Shown here in pieces: positions 34,382-43,884 of a stretch of DNA of 52,105 nucleotides; position 1 is the first letter of the stretch, and every line of letters begins with the position of its first letter. The position numbers and the translations under genes are program-made. The DNA lies in NCBI GenBank assembly GCA_022825665.1, contig JAJDWI010000139.1, positions 1 to 52,105 on the forward strand, in the 5' to 3' direction. Source of the DNA: Candidatus Poribacteria bacterium (lineage in GTDB: Bacteria; Poribacteria; WGA-4E; WGA-3G). The notes beneath the pieces were generated by a model. That model had not been told where the DNA came from, did no database searches, and worked only from the letters and a program-made list of their open reading frames with translations.

Positions 34382-34519
34382 CTATTGTGGAGGTGAATTA
34401 TAATATTGATAAATCCAACGTACAAGATCAGCGCAGAGGAAAACGAACCACCAAAAAACATAGACTGTCCCGATAACCAAGCACGACATTTTGAAGGTTC
34501 TCAAGATTCTGTTTTTCAT
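34382..34519 (-). CDS. Candidate 45-residue membrane microprotein
   Basis: The minus strand gives ATG at 34519 to TAG at 34382. The product has a basic N-terminus (MKNRILRTFKM), one aromatic-rich membrane segment (about 12-31: SCLVIGTVYVFWWFVFLCAD) and a short Tyr- and Pro-containing tail. It starts 38 bp after nuoC and ends 44 bp before the 43-residue ORF. The ribosome-binding site is weak. Together the two ORFs fill the nuoC-nuoD gap, which is otherwise empty. No family is recognised. Confidence 0.38.
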   Translation of the reverse strand: MKNRILRTFKMSCLVIGTVYVFWWFVFLCADLVRWIYQYYNSPPQ

Positions 34520-34557
34520 TTATCTGATAACTCTGTCGTTCGAATTTTCCAGTTGTG

Positions 34558-35103
34558 CTATACATTTTGCTTTTCAAAGTTGAAACTTTCGCGCTCACCA
34601 CGTCCACGAAGTGGGTAATCCTTACGCAGTGGGTGTCCCTCAAAGTCATCTGGTGTTAGGATGCGAGATAGATCTGGGTGTCCATCAAACTCAATTCCGA
34701 ACATATCATAAGTTTCACGTTCCAACCAGTTAGCACCCTTCCACAATTGTGTGACGGAGGGAATCTTCAAATCTTTCTCATGCACCGGTACTTTGACCCT
34801 AATACGCGAAGTTTCACCTTCATAAGTATAAAGGTGATAGACAACCATGAAACGAGCATAGTCATATTGCATCAATTCAGATTCTAACTTAGAATTGTCA
34901 ACTGCTGTGATATCAACAAGAAACGAATACGCGAGGTCTGTTTTTAAATATTCCAGCAGCGCATAACTGTTTTCTTTATTGACAACAACAGCAACACCTT
35001 GACGGATTTCAGTACTCGCTAAGAGTGCATCAGCGAACTTGTCTTGTAGTTTCTGAAGGACAAGTGGTTGTTCCTCTTCTGAAACCTCTTTTTCTTCACT
35101 CAT
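34558..35103 (-). CDS. nuoC: NADH-quinone oxidoreductase subunit C
   Basis: A 181-residue 30-kDa-type subunit of the quinone module (not fused to NuoD). Family text: [40 protein letters not shown], and [20 protein letters not shown] followed by [11 protein letters not shown] chose ATG at 35103 because it overlaps the nuoB stop in the pattern ATGAGTGA, typical coupling, with GAGG about 10 bases upstream; a longer in-frame start at 35175 would overlap nuoB heavily. The N-terminus is acidic. Confidence 0.94.
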   Translation of the reverse strand: MSEEKEVSEEEQPLVLQKLQDKFADALLASTEIRQGVAVVVNKENSYALLEYLKTDLAYSFLVDITAVDNSKLESELMQYDYARFMVVYHLYTYEGETSRIRVKVPVHEKDLKIPSVTQLWKGANWLERETYDMFGIEFDGHPDLSRILTPDDFEGHPLRKDYPLRGRGERESFNFEKQNV

Positions 35104-35623
35104 TATATGCGACCTCAGAACCTTTGGGTAGTTCACCTTTTTGGATTTGTCTTTGCACCTGCATAACAGCGTCAATCAAATCTTCTGGTCGAGGTGGACA
35201 TCCAGGAATGTAGACATCAACTGGTAGGAATTGGTCAACGCCTTGTATTAAGGTATAGGTATCAAAAACACCACCACAAGATGCACATGCCCCCATCGAA
35301 ATTACCCACTTTGGTTCGGGCATTTGATCATAAATCCGTTTCAAAACCGGCATCATCTTGATTGAAATCCGTCCTGAAACGATCAGCAAATCGGATTGAC
35401 GCGGTGAGAACCGAATCGCCTCAGATCCAAATCGAGACAGGTCAAATTTTGATGCTAAAGTTGCCATCATCTCTATTGCACAGCAGGCAGTCCCGAACGG
35501 CATGGGCCACAAGGAATTTTTGCGTCCCCAATTAACGACCTTGTCAATAGTCGTTGTGATGATATTACCATCAGTTTGTTCGGTACTCGACCCACTTTGT
35601 ATATCGGTATTGGCTAATCCCAT
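35096..35623 (-). CDS. nuoB: NADH-quinone oxidoreductase subunit B
   Basis: A 175-residue subunit carrying cluster N2, the last iron-sulfur centre before quinone. Ligands are visible: [11 protein letters not shown] (adjacent cysteines), MGACASCGG and [11 protein letters not shown]. The preferred start is ATG at 35623, with AAGGAGG at good spacing; it overlaps nuoA by 10 bases. An upstream in-frame start at 35644 is less likely. It overlaps nuoC by 8 bases. Confidence 0.96.
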   Translation of the reverse strand: MGLANTDIQSGSSTEQTDGNIITTTIDKVVNWGRKNSLWPMPFGTACCAIEMMATLASKFDLSRFGSEAIRFSPRQSDLLIVSGRISIKMMPVLKRIYDQMPEPKWVISMGACASCGGVFDTYTLIQGVDQFLPVDVYIPGCPPRPEDLIDAVMQVQRQIQKGELPKGSEVAYNE

Positions 35624-35988
35624 GTTAAGCCTCCTTTTCTCCAAGCGTAGATGTAGCCCAAAAGGAGAATGCCGATAAACACCAGCATCTCAATTAGAAT
35701 AAACAAACCGCTGCCTTCATTTTCAGCAAATGTTTTAAATACCACCGCCCACGGATACAGAAAGACCACTTCAATATCAAAAATGATAAAGAGCATTGCA
35801 ATAAGGTCAAACCGGATGGAGAACCTTTGTCTGGCGTCACCAACTGGTTGTACACCAGATTCATAGACAGAAAGTTTGACACGTGTGGGTTTTTTAGGTC
35901 CAAGAAGGTGGGTAAGGGAGAGATTTACAGCCGCAAATAGGACTGCGAATACCCCTAAAAACACTATCGGAAGATAATCTATTAACAT
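35614..35988 (-). CDS. nuoA: NADH-quinone oxidoreductase subunit A
   Basis: A 124-residue protein with three membrane segments. Family text: [20 protein letters not shown] with the quinone-site loop, then [20 protein letters not shown] with the conserved acidic residues, and a C-terminal helix. Normal length. It is the first gene of the complex I run; a GGAGG lies about 17 bases upstream of the ATG, farther than ideal, and an in-frame stop codon directly precedes the ATG so no earlier start is possible. Confidence 0.95.
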   Translation of the reverse strand: MLIDYLPIVFLGVFAVLFAAVNLSLTHLLGPKKPTRVKLSVYESGVQPVGDARQRFSIRFDLIAMLFIIFDIEVVFLYPWAVVFKTFAENEGSGLFILIEMLVFIGILLLGYIYAWRKGGLTWD

Positions 35989-36024
35989 TTATCTAATCTA
36001 TTAAGCCTCCAGCAACAGACAGAA

Positions 36025-36054
36025 ATAATACCATCCACTATTTATTTTTGTCAA
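36025..36054 (-). promoter_or_regulatory. Sigma70-type promoter of the nuo operon
   Basis: On the minus strand TTGACA (36049-36054) and TATTAT (36025-36030) are separated by 18 bases. Transcription would start near 36018, about 30 bases before the nuoA start codon. The 260-bp gap 35989-36248 is otherwise AT-rich with no gene seen. Confidence 0.7.
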
Positions 36055-36248
36055 ATGGATTCCTGGTGTTACTAATAAATAAAGCTAATTGTTATGTTTT
36101 GCGTTCAAAATTTCAAGTGATTTTATTAAACGTGCTTAATATTTTACATATTCAGAGAAACGTGTCAAGTATTTTTCAAGAATATTACACTTTTTTCAAA
36201 ATCATTGATAATATTTGGTGTTATTATGAGTTTTTACGCTGTTCACTT

Positions 36249-36890
36249 TTATGGTGAAAGTCGTGAGATTTCCCAGTCGTCATTGCCTTTTAATGTATAT
36301 CGGATTCGGTCGTGAAGGCGACTTGGACACCCTTGCCAAAATTCAAACAGATTCGGAATAAGTCTATACCCACCCCAATGTGGAGGACGAGGAATATCAA
36401 TATCTGAGTAAGTCAGTTTTGCTTTCTCAAAGTTCGCCTCCAGATGTTCTCGTCCAGAAATAACAATACTTTGACGTTCTGACCATACAGCGAGTTTACT
36501 ATCAATTGGTCGACTGGCAAAATAAGCATCCGATTCCGCTGGATCCATCTCTACCACCGTCCCATTACATCTTACCTGTCGATCCAGTTCTCGCCAATAG
36601 AATACAAGCACAGCATGCGGATTCTTTGCCAATTCCTTCCCTTTTGGACTGTCATAATCTGTATAGAAACAGAATCCATTTACGTCAAAACCTCTGAGGA
36701 CAACCATACGGGCTGAAGGAATACCATCAGGTGTTGCGGTGGCAAGTGTCATTGCATCCGGCAAGTCAATTTCCGCTTTAATAGCTTCGTTAAACCATTT
36801 TTCAAATTGCTCAAATGGATTATTGGGAACACTGTCTTCTGTTAATTCGCCGTGTGATTGATATTCCCTACGAAGTTTGTCAGTATTCAT
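36249..36890 (-). CDS. pdxH: Pyridoxamine/pyridoxine 5'-phosphate oxidase
   Basis: A 213-residue FMN enzyme that oxidises PNP or PMP to pyridoxal 5'-phosphate. Motifs: AMTLATATPDGIPSARMVVL, GFCFYTDYDSPKGKELAKNP, and the C-terminal WGGYRLIPNLFEFWQG followed by SRLHDRIRY, which closes the active site. Length is typical. Its start lies one base from the trkH stop, so it is probably co-transcribed with trkH. It supplies the cofactor used by GcvP, ArgD and the D-threonine-aldolase-like enzyme in this window. Confidence 0.96.
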   Translation of the reverse strand: MNTDKLRREYQSHGELTEDSVPNNPFEQFEKWFNEAIKAEIDLPDAMTLATATPDGIPSARMVVLRGFDVNGFCFYTDYDSPKGKELAKNPHAVLVFYWRELDRQVRCNGTVVEMDPAESDAYFASRPIDSKLAVWSERQSIVISGREHLEANFEKAKLTYSDIDIPRPPHWGGYRLIPNLFEFWQGCPSRLHDRIRYTLKGNDDWEISRLSP

Positions 36891-36891
36891 A

Positions 36892-38400
36892 TTATTTTTT
36901 CCAATAATTCGGTGAAAAAAGAATTAGGACGGTATATATTTCCAACCGTCCAAGTAACATGCAGAATGTCAGGATGAATTTGCCTGCTGGAACAATATGT
37001 GCATAATTGTCAATGGGACCTACACTACCAAGTCCAGGACCGATGTTACCCATCGTGGCAATTGTACATCCTGCTGCACTTATTAAATCTAATCCCAAAG
37101 TCGCCATAATACAGGTAACAATAGCAAATATGCCAATAAAGAAAAAGAAAAAACCGAGGACATGTGTAAGCACTTCTGATGGAACAACTCTGTCATTGAC
37201 GCGGACAGGGAGCACAGCATGCGGAAAAATAAGTCGTTTTATTTCAGCACCGCTCTGTTTAATAAGCAGTAGGAAACGAAGTTGTTTCATCCCACCACCT
37301 GTTGAACCAGCACACCCACCATAAAACATCAACGTCACCAAAATAAACTGTGATAACGCGGGCCACATCTCAAAATCTGCAGTACCATATCCTGTTGTCG
37401 TTGTTATAGATAACACTTGGAACGCACCATAACGAACAGCATCCCCTACGGAATCATAAGGAATTTCTTTATTGATGTTTTCAAATCTGACAGTATTCCA
37501 AGAGATCAGAACAATACTCACAAGAATCACGATACAATAAAAGCGAAATTCTGTGTCTTTGAAGTAACTTAGGACATCACCACGAAGAGCACGATAGTGT
37601 AAAGCAAAATTAGTCCCTGCGAGGAACATAAACACGATGATAACGACTTCAATATAGACGCTATCAAAATGTGCGACGCTACCGTTTTTGGTTGAAAAGC
37701 CACCGGTTGCCATCGTACCAAATGTATGGCAGAGCGAATCAAAAAGGGACATGCCACCAAGCCAGAGCAGCAAAGTTTCAAGAACAGATAGAAGGATATA
37801 TACTCCCCATAGCAATTTGGCGGTTTGGGCAATGCGAGGTGTGAGACGCTCTGTTTGTGGTCCAGGTGCTTCCGCGCGAAACAACTGCATGCCACCAACT
37901 CCCAGCATCGGAAGGATTGCTACAGCAAGCACAACGATCCCCATGCCACCAAGCCAGTGACTGAAACTCCGCCAAAATAGCATGGCATGTGATAGATGCT
38001 CAATCTCTGTAAGCACTGTCGCACCGGTTGTTGAGAAACCTGACATAGATTCAAAATAACAGAACGAAAATTCTTCTAAAGAGGAACGACCATCTGCAGC
38101 AAAAACATCGGCGAGAAGATACGGAAATGAACCGAAAAGTGCAACAACCACCCACCCTAAAGTGACAATAGCAAAGCCTTCACGTAATCCAAGTTCCGGT
38201 TCTGCAGGTTTTACGGTGAAACGAAGAATTAAACCCACACAGAGGGTTATGATAGTTGCGTAAACAAATGCGGAGAGATCGGATTCCACCGCACCTTGCT
38301 GAAAATAAAAGTAGGTAGCAATGCCCAGCGGTAGAAGCATTGAACCAGCGAGACAGATTAAGAGGTTGCCGAGGGTATGAAAAATGAGTTTTCGACTCAT
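36892..38400 (-). CDS. trkH: Trk-type potassium uptake protein TrkH
   Basis: A 502-residue membrane channel subunit with repeated membrane-pore-membrane units. Filter-like segments are visible: SMSGFSTTGATVLTEI (first), FGTMATGGFSTKNGSV (second), ITTTTGYGTADFEMWP (third) and ATMGNIGPGLGSVGPI (fourth). It takes up K+ with TrkA on the cytosolic face. Length is normal. It lies 86 bp downstream of trkA on the same strand, with pdxH following. Confidence 0.95.
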   Translation of the reverse strand: MSRKLIFHTLGNLLICLAGSMLLPLGIATYFYFQQGAVESDLSAFVYATIITLCVGLILRFTVKPAEPELGLREGFAIVTLGWVVVALFGSFPYLLADVFAADGRSSLEEFSFCYFESMSGFSTTGATVLTEIEHLSHAMLFWRSFSHWLGGMGIVVLAVAILPMLGVGGMQLFRAEAPGPQTERLTPRIAQTAKLLWGVYILLSVLETLLLWLGGMSLFDSLCHTFGTMATGGFSTKNGSVAHFDSVYIEVVIIVFMFLAGTNFALHYRALRGDVLSYFKDTEFRFYCIVILVSIVLISWNTVRFENINKEIPYDSVGDAVRYGAFQVLSITTTTGYGTADFEMWPALSQFILVTLMFYGGCAGSTGGGMKQLRFLLLIKQSGAEIKRLIFPHAVLPVRVNDRVVPSEVLTHVLGFFFFFIGIFAIVTCIMATLGLDLISAAGCTIATMGNIGPGLGSVGPIDNYAHIVPAGKFILTFCMLLGRLEIYTVLILFSPNYWKK

Positions 38401-38486
38401 AATAGGTGGTAGTCGTTTTAGGTTTCAGGAAGCCGAGAAACAATTGGAAACTGTAAAAGTATTGATGGATATCCGTGTTTTTGCCA

Positions 38487-39860
38487 CTATACTCTTCGAG
38501 CTGCAAACATATCTTCTACAACCGGTATCGCTTCGGGCATGCTGAAAACTATAACGCGGTCAGCAGGTTGAATGACGGTTTCACCGTGTGGAATAATCAG
38601 ATTTTCACGCCTGAGAATAGCTCCGATAAAAGCCTTATCAGGAAATTTAGATCGCAAAGAACCGAGTTCTTTATGGGCAATTTTCGCATTTACCCCTGTA
38701 ACGATTTCAATGACTTCAGCGTCAATTTCATGAAGCGATGCAACAGAGACTATATTTCCACGACGAATAAGACGGAGAAGGTTGCTCACAACGGTCAGAT
38801 GTCTACTAACAGCACCGTCAAGGCGAGGGATTCGTGCCAGCAACGGAAGATAACGCGGTTGCTGAATTAGTGCAAGAGCACGTTGTGCACCGTGTTCCTT
38901 AGCTGTCATGCACGCCATAATATCGTTTTCATCATCTCCAGTTACCGAGACAAATCCGTTCACAGCCTCGATTCCTGCCTCTTCTAATAGTTGAAATTGT
39001 AGAAAATCTCCTTCAAGAACAGTTGTTCGCTTTAAAGTTTGTGATGCAAGTTCAGCCAAATTATCATCGGACTCAATGAGTTTCACATCAGTACCATTTC
39101 CTTCAAGTGTGCGAGCAAGTTCAATCCCGATTGCACTTGCACCAACGATTATCACACGGTCAAGATATGTATCAAAAATGATACCGAATAACCGGAATAG
39201 CTGTTCTATTGCCAAGGCACTCCCGATAACAAATACATCATCTCCCTGTTTGAGGACATCGGATCCGCGTGGAATGATAACGTTCTTCTCACCACGTCTA
39301 TTGATTGCTGCAAATCGGATATTTGAGAGGACACCGTTCTTATCCAATTCAGAAAGAGATTTGCCAATGAAAGGATTTCTCTGTTTTATGCGGAAGGCGG
39401 CAAGTTGGATTCTTCCATCTTCAAATTCAACAACCTCTCGTGCTTCGGGCGTTTTTAAGAGCCGTATAAATTCCTCAACACACAAATGTTCCGGATTTAC
39501 AAGTAGATCGATGCCAAAGTCTTGCGGCGTAAGACCGCTTTCCTCTGAAAAGTAGTCAGGGTTTGAAACGCGCGCAATTTTGGTCTCAACACCGTACCGG
39601 TCCCCTATTTGACATGCAAGCATGTTAATCTCATCACTGTTGGTAACAGCAATGATGAGTTCTGCATCACTGATTCCAGCATCTTGTAACAAAACAGGTG
39701 AGGCACCAGGACCGCAAAGGGTTTGTAAATCCAACTGTTCGTTTACGCGTTGACAGGCTTCTTCAGATTCATCTATCAGGACAACATCGTTATTATCTAC
39801 TGTTAATAATTTGGCAGTATGGAATCCAACTTCACCTGCACCTATGATTATTGCTTTCAT
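38487..39860 (-). CDS. trkA: Trk system potassium uptake regulatory protein TrkA
   Basis: A 457-residue cytosolic gating protein with two tandem RCK modules. The first Rossmann motif is IIGAGEVGFHTAKLL (residues 4-18) and the second is IIVGASAIGIELARTLEGNG (about 233-252); each is followed by a TrkA-C domain (second near 380-450). NAD(H)/ATP binding to these domains controls TrkH. It is upstream of trkH, forming a two-gene K+ uptake unit. Confidence 0.95.
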   Translation of the reverse strand: MKAIIIGAGEVGFHTAKLLTVDNNDVVLIDESEEACQRVNEQLDLQTLCGPGASPVLLQDAGISDAELIIAVTNSDEINMLACQIGDRYGVETKIARVSNPDYFSEESGLTPQDFGIDLLVNPEHLCVEEFIRLLKTPEAREVVEFEDGRIQLAAFRIKQRNPFIGKSLSELDKNGVLSNIRFAAINRRGEKNVIIPRGSDVLKQGDDVFVIGSALAIEQLFRLFGIIFDTYLDRVIIVGASAIGIELARTLEGNGTDVKLIESDDNLAELASQTLKRTTVLEGDFLQFQLLEEAGIEAVNGFVSVTGDDENDIMACMTAKEHGAQRALALIQQPRYLPLLARIPRLDGAVSRHLTVVSNLLRLIRRGNIVSVASLHEIDAEVIEIVTGVNAKIAHKELGSLRSKFPDKAFIGAILRRENLIIPHGETVIQPADRVIVFSMPEAIPVVEDMFAARRV

Positions 39861-39899
39861 TTTATATTCTTTTTTTCTCTTATCTGCTGTGTTTTAATA

Positions 39900-40310
39900 G
39901 TGAATTAACGTGAGTTTGGTATAAGAAACAAGTTTTAATATATACTTTTAATATATACTATAGCAATACCATCGCCAAAATATACGCTTTATATTAGTCA
40001 ACAAACTTTATGTATATTAACAGCCCCAGCGGGGCGACAGGTGTATAGAAAACGGCTATCCTACAGACGATAAGCCCCAGCGGGGCGAAATGTGTAAAAT
40101 ATAACTTGAACGTATCTCATAAATCGTTTGTAGGGGCGGGGTCTCCCCGCCCGATTAGAGGCTATTTTTCTTTCTGGGCGAAGCAACCTCGCCCCTACGA
40201 TGGAGATATGATTTTCTGTAAGAAATCGGGTAAACGATTTATGAGATATACTGTATATAAGTAATTTCAAAACTGTCCAAAATATAGTAATATATAACAT
40301 AAATTCGTAA
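39900..40310. repeat. Nested palindromic repeats between trkA and gcvP
   Basis: Several families overlap here. AGCCCCAGCGGGGCGA followed by a (A/C)A(G/T)GTGTA phrase occurs at about 40022 and 40071. An inverted repeat of about 18 bases (GTATCTCATAAATCGTTT at 40112-40129 against 40232-40250) encloses GTAGGGGCGGGGTCTCCCCG and its partner CCTCGCCCCTAC. AACGTGAGTTTGGTATAA at about 39905 matches the arm at 1980-1998. The 40112-40250 unit looks like a MITE. No gene is seen in 39861-40568. Confidence 0.68.
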
Positions 40311-40383
40311 TATGTACCTGTTGAAATTAACTGAATCTACACCCTAAATTCCGTTGTCATTGTTTATGATAAAATAATCCGAA

Positions 40384-40494
40384 TTTTCAGAGTCATTCTT
40401 GACTAAATAAGTCATAATAACCCTGTAAAACCAGATAGAACATAGGTTCGTAGCACATGATAAAATTGTGTCATTTTCCTCTTGACTCTGAAAA
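40384..40494. repeat. Inverted repeat downstream of gcvP
   Basis: TTTTCAGAGTCA (40384-40395) and TGACTCTGAAAA (40483-40494) are a perfect 12-base inverted pair, 87 bases apart, in the spacer just after the gcvP stop. They could be ends of a further small element. Confidence 0.4.
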
Positions 40495-40568
40495 CTCTGA
40501 ATCTTTAGAACGCTCAGTTATGTAAAGCTAAATCAGACTTTGCTGTAGAATTTGGCACGGATAACCTT

Positions 40569-43445
40569 TTATTCATATTGTGTTAACGGTGGACAACTAC
40601 ACATTAAGTTTCTATCACCATGGACTTCGTTAATACGGGCAACTGGAGGCCAAAATTTTGTTTCACGCACCCAAGGTTTTGGGAATACAGCTTTTTCGCG
40701 TGAATAGACGTGCTTCCAGTCAGTTTGTGTTACTACCTCAACAGTATGCGGTGCATTTTTCAAAGGATTGTCTTCCTTGTCTGCAGTGCCATTCTCAATT
40801 TCTGCGATCTCTTCTCGTATAGAGATAAGTGCAGAACAGAAACGATCTAATTCTGCTTTGGATTCGCTCTCGGTCGGTTCAATCATCATAGTTCCAAGAA
40901 CTGGCCAAGAAACTGTCGGCGCGTGAAAACCGTAATCCATCAAACGTTTGGCAACATCTGTCACATCTACACCAGCAGTTTTTTTGAAGTTGCGAAGATC
41001 AATAATACATTCATGTGCTACCAAACCGTTTTCTCCTGTATAAAGCACAGGAAAATGGGGTGCCAATTGTTTTGCGATATAATTAGCGTTGAGGATAGCG
41101 ACTTCAGTTGCAGTCTTTAGTCCTGCTGATCCCATCATTGCTATATATGCCCAAGAAATAGGAAGAATACCCGGACTACCCCACGGTGCAGCCGATACCG
41201 CTCCAATGCCATCATCTCCGCCGACTTCAACGATAGGATGGTTGGGTAGAAAATCGATCAGATGTTCACTGACACCTATTGGTCCCATTCCTGGACCACC
41301 GCCTCCGTGCGGTATACAGAATGTTTTGTGTAAATTGAGATGACATACATCAGCACCGAGGTCTGCAGGACGACTTAAGCCGACAAGTGCATTGAGGTTA
41401 GCACCGTCCATATACACCTGTCCTCCATGTTCATGAACTATATTACATATTTCTCGGATTTGTTCTTCAAACACGCCATGTGTGGAAGGATAGGTAACCA
41501 TTGCCGCAGCGAGTGTGTCTTGATGTGTTTCCGCCTTTTCTTTCAGATCAACGAGGTCAATATTTCCTTCAGTATCACATGCAACAACAACGACCTTCAT
41601 GCCTGCCATAACAGCACTTGCCGGATTTGTACCATGAGCAGATGTCGGAATCAAACAAACATTTCTATGGTCATCGTTTCGACTTTGGTGATATTTTCTA
41701 ATGACTAACAACCCAGCATATTCTCCCTGCGATCCAGCATTAGGTTGGAGTGAAATAGCACTATAACCTGTAATTTCCGCTAACCACGATTCCAATTGTT
41801 CAAATAAGGTATGGTAGCCCCGTGCTTGGTTACTTGGAACAAACGGGTGTAACCCACTGAATTCTTGCCATGTAACCGGCACCATTTCTGCTGTGGCATT
41901 GAGTTTCATCGTGCAAGAACCGAGTGGAATCATGGCGTTGACCAGAGACAAATCTTTGCTTTGGAGTCTGTGGATATACCGAAGCATCTCGGTTTCAGAG
42001 TGGTAACTATTGAATACAGGATGTGTAAGACACACTGATTTACGTTGTAATTCTACGGGTATTTTCGCTGTTTTAGCATTGTAATTGCCGTTCGTATTTT
42101 CATTAAATAGTTGTAATAGGTTTTCAACATCGGTAGGAGTGGTAGTTTCATCAAGTGATATACCGATATGTGTTGAATCAATAACGCGGAGATTAATCTG
42201 TTTTTTCCGAGCAGAAGTGGTTAACTGCTCTATTTCATCTGACGGAATAACAACCGATATTGTATCAAAACACGGAGCGTCTCCTGTATCATAACCAAGT
42301 TTCTCAAGTTTTTCTCGTAGTGTACAGGTCTGTGTATGGACATGCGCCGCAATTCGTTTCAGTCCTTTGGGACCGTGATAAACCGCATACATTCCTGCCA
42401 TTACCGCAAGTAGTACCTGTGCAGTGCATATATTACTCGTAGCTTTCTCTCGTCGAATGTGTTGTTCACGTGTTTGGAGTGCTAACCGTATAGCAGGTTC
42501 ACCGTTAGCGTCGTGAGAGACACCTGCAATCCGCCCGGGAATGCTACGTTTGAGTTCATCAATCGTGGAAAGAAAAGCAGCGTGAGGTCCCCCATAACCA
42601 AGTGGAACACCGAACCGTTGCGTGTTGCCGATGGCAATGTCCGCGCCAAATTCTCCAGGGGGTTTCAATAGCATCAGTGCCAATAGGTCTGTAGCGGTGA
42701 CGAATAATCCTCCTGCCGCATGCACCTGTTCAGCAAATTGATGATAATCGTAAATTGTCCCATCTGTGGCAGGATACTGAACAATAGCACCTAAGATAGG
42801 GGTATCAAAATTGACTTCACGATGGTCACCGATTTGCAGTTCAATACCCAGAGGTTCAGCGCGGGTTTGAAGGACAGCGATTGTTTGTGGATGGCAGGTT
42901 TCTGACACAAAAAAGATACGACTGATCTCTTGCGGCACATTTGCGTAGCACATTCCCATCGCTTCTGCTGCTGCCGTTGCTTCATCAAGAAGGGAGGCAT
43001 TTGCTATGGGTAGTCCGGTTAAATCTATAACCATCGTTTGGAAGTTAAGCAACGCCTCTAAGCGACCTTGTGATATTTCGGCTTGATAAGGGGTGTATTG
43101 GGTATACCAACCGGGATTTTCAAGGATGTTTCTTTGAATAACAGGAGGTACGTGACAGTTATAATATCCCATTCCAATATAAGAACGGAAGACCTTGTTT
43201 TGAGCAGCAAGATGTTTCAAGGTATCAAGTGCTTCATACTCCGAAAGTCCTTGTGTTAGGCGGTTTTTCCCATCAATTTCTAAACTAAGAGGTGATGATA
43301 GACGAATGTCTGCTGGCACTACGTCTTCAATGAAATCAGTCATTGAAGTATAACCGAGTGTTTCCAGCATCTGTTCAATGTCTTCAGGACGAGGTCCAAT
43401 ATGTCGATCAGCAAAGGTAGAGATGTGGTATTCTTTGTCAAGCAT
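40569..43445 (-). CDS. gcvP: Glycine dehydrogenase (decarboxylating), P protein, single-chain form
   Basis: A 958-residue PLP enzyme of the glycine cleavage system; it decarboxylates glycine and passes the aminomethyl group to lipoyl-GcvH. Both halves are present in one chain: [17 protein letters not shown] at the N-terminus, [18 protein letters not shown] and [18 protein letters not shown] in the C-terminal half, and the PLP lysine in [20 protein letters not shown] chose ATG at 43445 because it overlaps the gcvH stop (ATGCTTGA) and matches the family N-terminus; a longer frame to 43496 runs into gcvH. Confidence 0.97.
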   Translation of the reverse strand: MLDKEYHISTFADRHIGPRPEDIEQMLETLGYTSMTDFIEDVVPADIRLSSPLSLEIDGKNRLTQGLSEYEALDTLKHLAAQNKVFRSYIGMGYYNCHVPPVIQRNILENPGWYTQYTPYQAEISQGRLEALLNFQTMVIDLTGLPIANASLLDEATAAAEAMGMCYANVPQEISRIFFVSETCHPQTIAVLQTRAEPLGIELQIGDHREVNFDTPILGAIVQYPATDGTIYDYHQFAEQVHAAGGLFVTATDLLALMLLKPPGEFGADIAIGNTQRFGVPLGYGGPHAAFLSTIDELKRSIPGRIAGVSHDANGEPAIRLALQTREQHIRREKATSNICTAQVLLAVMAGMYAVYHGPKGLKRIAAHVHTQTCTLREKLEKLGYDTGDAPCFDTISVVIPSDEIEQLTTSARKKQINLRVIDSTHIGISLDETTTPTDVENLLQLFNENTNGNYNAKTAKIPVELQRKSVCLTHPVFNSYHSETEMLRYIHRLQSKDLSLVNAMIPLGSCTMKLNATAEMVPVTWQEFSGLHPFVPSNQARGYHTLFEQLESWLAEITGYSAISLQPNAGSQGEYAGLLVIRKYHQSRNDDHRNVCLIPTSAHGTNPASAVMAGMKVVVVACDTEGNIDLVDLKEKAETHQDTLAAAMVTYPSTHGVFEEQIREICNIVHEHGGQVYMDGANLNALVGLSRPADLGADVCHLNLHKTFCIPHGGGGPGMGPIGVSEHLIDFLPNHPIVEVGGDDGIGAVSAAPWGSPGILPISWAYIAMMGSAGLKTATEVAILNANYIAKQLAPHFPVLYTGENGLVAHECIIDLRNFKKTAGVDVTDVAKRLMDYGFHAPTVSWPVLGTMMIEPTESESKAELDRFCSALISIREEIAEIENGTADKEDNPLKNAPHTVEVVTQTDWKHVYSREKAVFPKPWVRETKFWPPVARINEVHGDRNLMCSCPPLTQYE

Positions 43446-43824
43446 GCTCCGCCTCAATATGTGCTTGATACTGATTTGCATCAAAGAGTGCGCCAAGTTC
43501 GCTGGGATCGGTCATCTTGATTTTGAGGAACCATCCATCATCATAAGGAGATTCATTCACCTGTTCGGGTTCATCAAGTAGCGATTCGTTCACCTCAATC
43601 ACTTCTCCACTAACCGGGGAGTATAAATCAAACGCCGCTTTGACAGATTCTATTACACCGAATTCTGTTTTATGAGTTAATTGTGTGCCTACATCTGGCA
43701 ACTCAACGAAGACAATATCCTGAATCTCGGATTGTGCGTAATCTGTGATGCCAATAGTTGCGATATCATCTTCTTGCCTAACCCATTCATGGCTTTCCAT
43801 ATATCTTAAGTTTTCTGGAATCAT
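43438..43824 (-). CDS. gcvH: Glycine cleavage system H protein
   Basis: A 128-residue lipoyl carrier. The lipoylated lysine is K62 in [20 protein letters not shown]. Other family text includes [20 protein letters not shown] at residues 10-29. It shuttles the aminomethyl arm between GcvP, GcvT and the L protein. It lies 60 bp after gcvT and overlaps gcvP by 8 bases. Confidence 0.97.
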   Translation of the reverse strand: MIPENLRYMESHEWVRQEDDIATIGITDYAQSEIQDIVFVELPDVGTQLTHKTEFGVIESVKAAFDLYSPVSGEVIEVNESLLDEPEQVNESPYDDGWFLKIKMTDPSELGALFDANQYQAHIEAEHA

Positions 43825-43884
43825 ATTTAAATCTCAATGAGAATATATCTTAAATATATAATAGTTTGTCGGTTAAGATCAGTT

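Noticed and set aside
34406-34618. Plus-strand 70-residue ORF in the nuoC-nuoD gap
   Set aside because: It runs against the operon, overlaps nuoC, and its start is weak; the two minus-strand microproteins explain the gap better.
39076-39555. Plus-strand 159-residue ORF
   Set aside because: It is antisense within trkA, which carries both RCK motifs; no independent evidence supports it.
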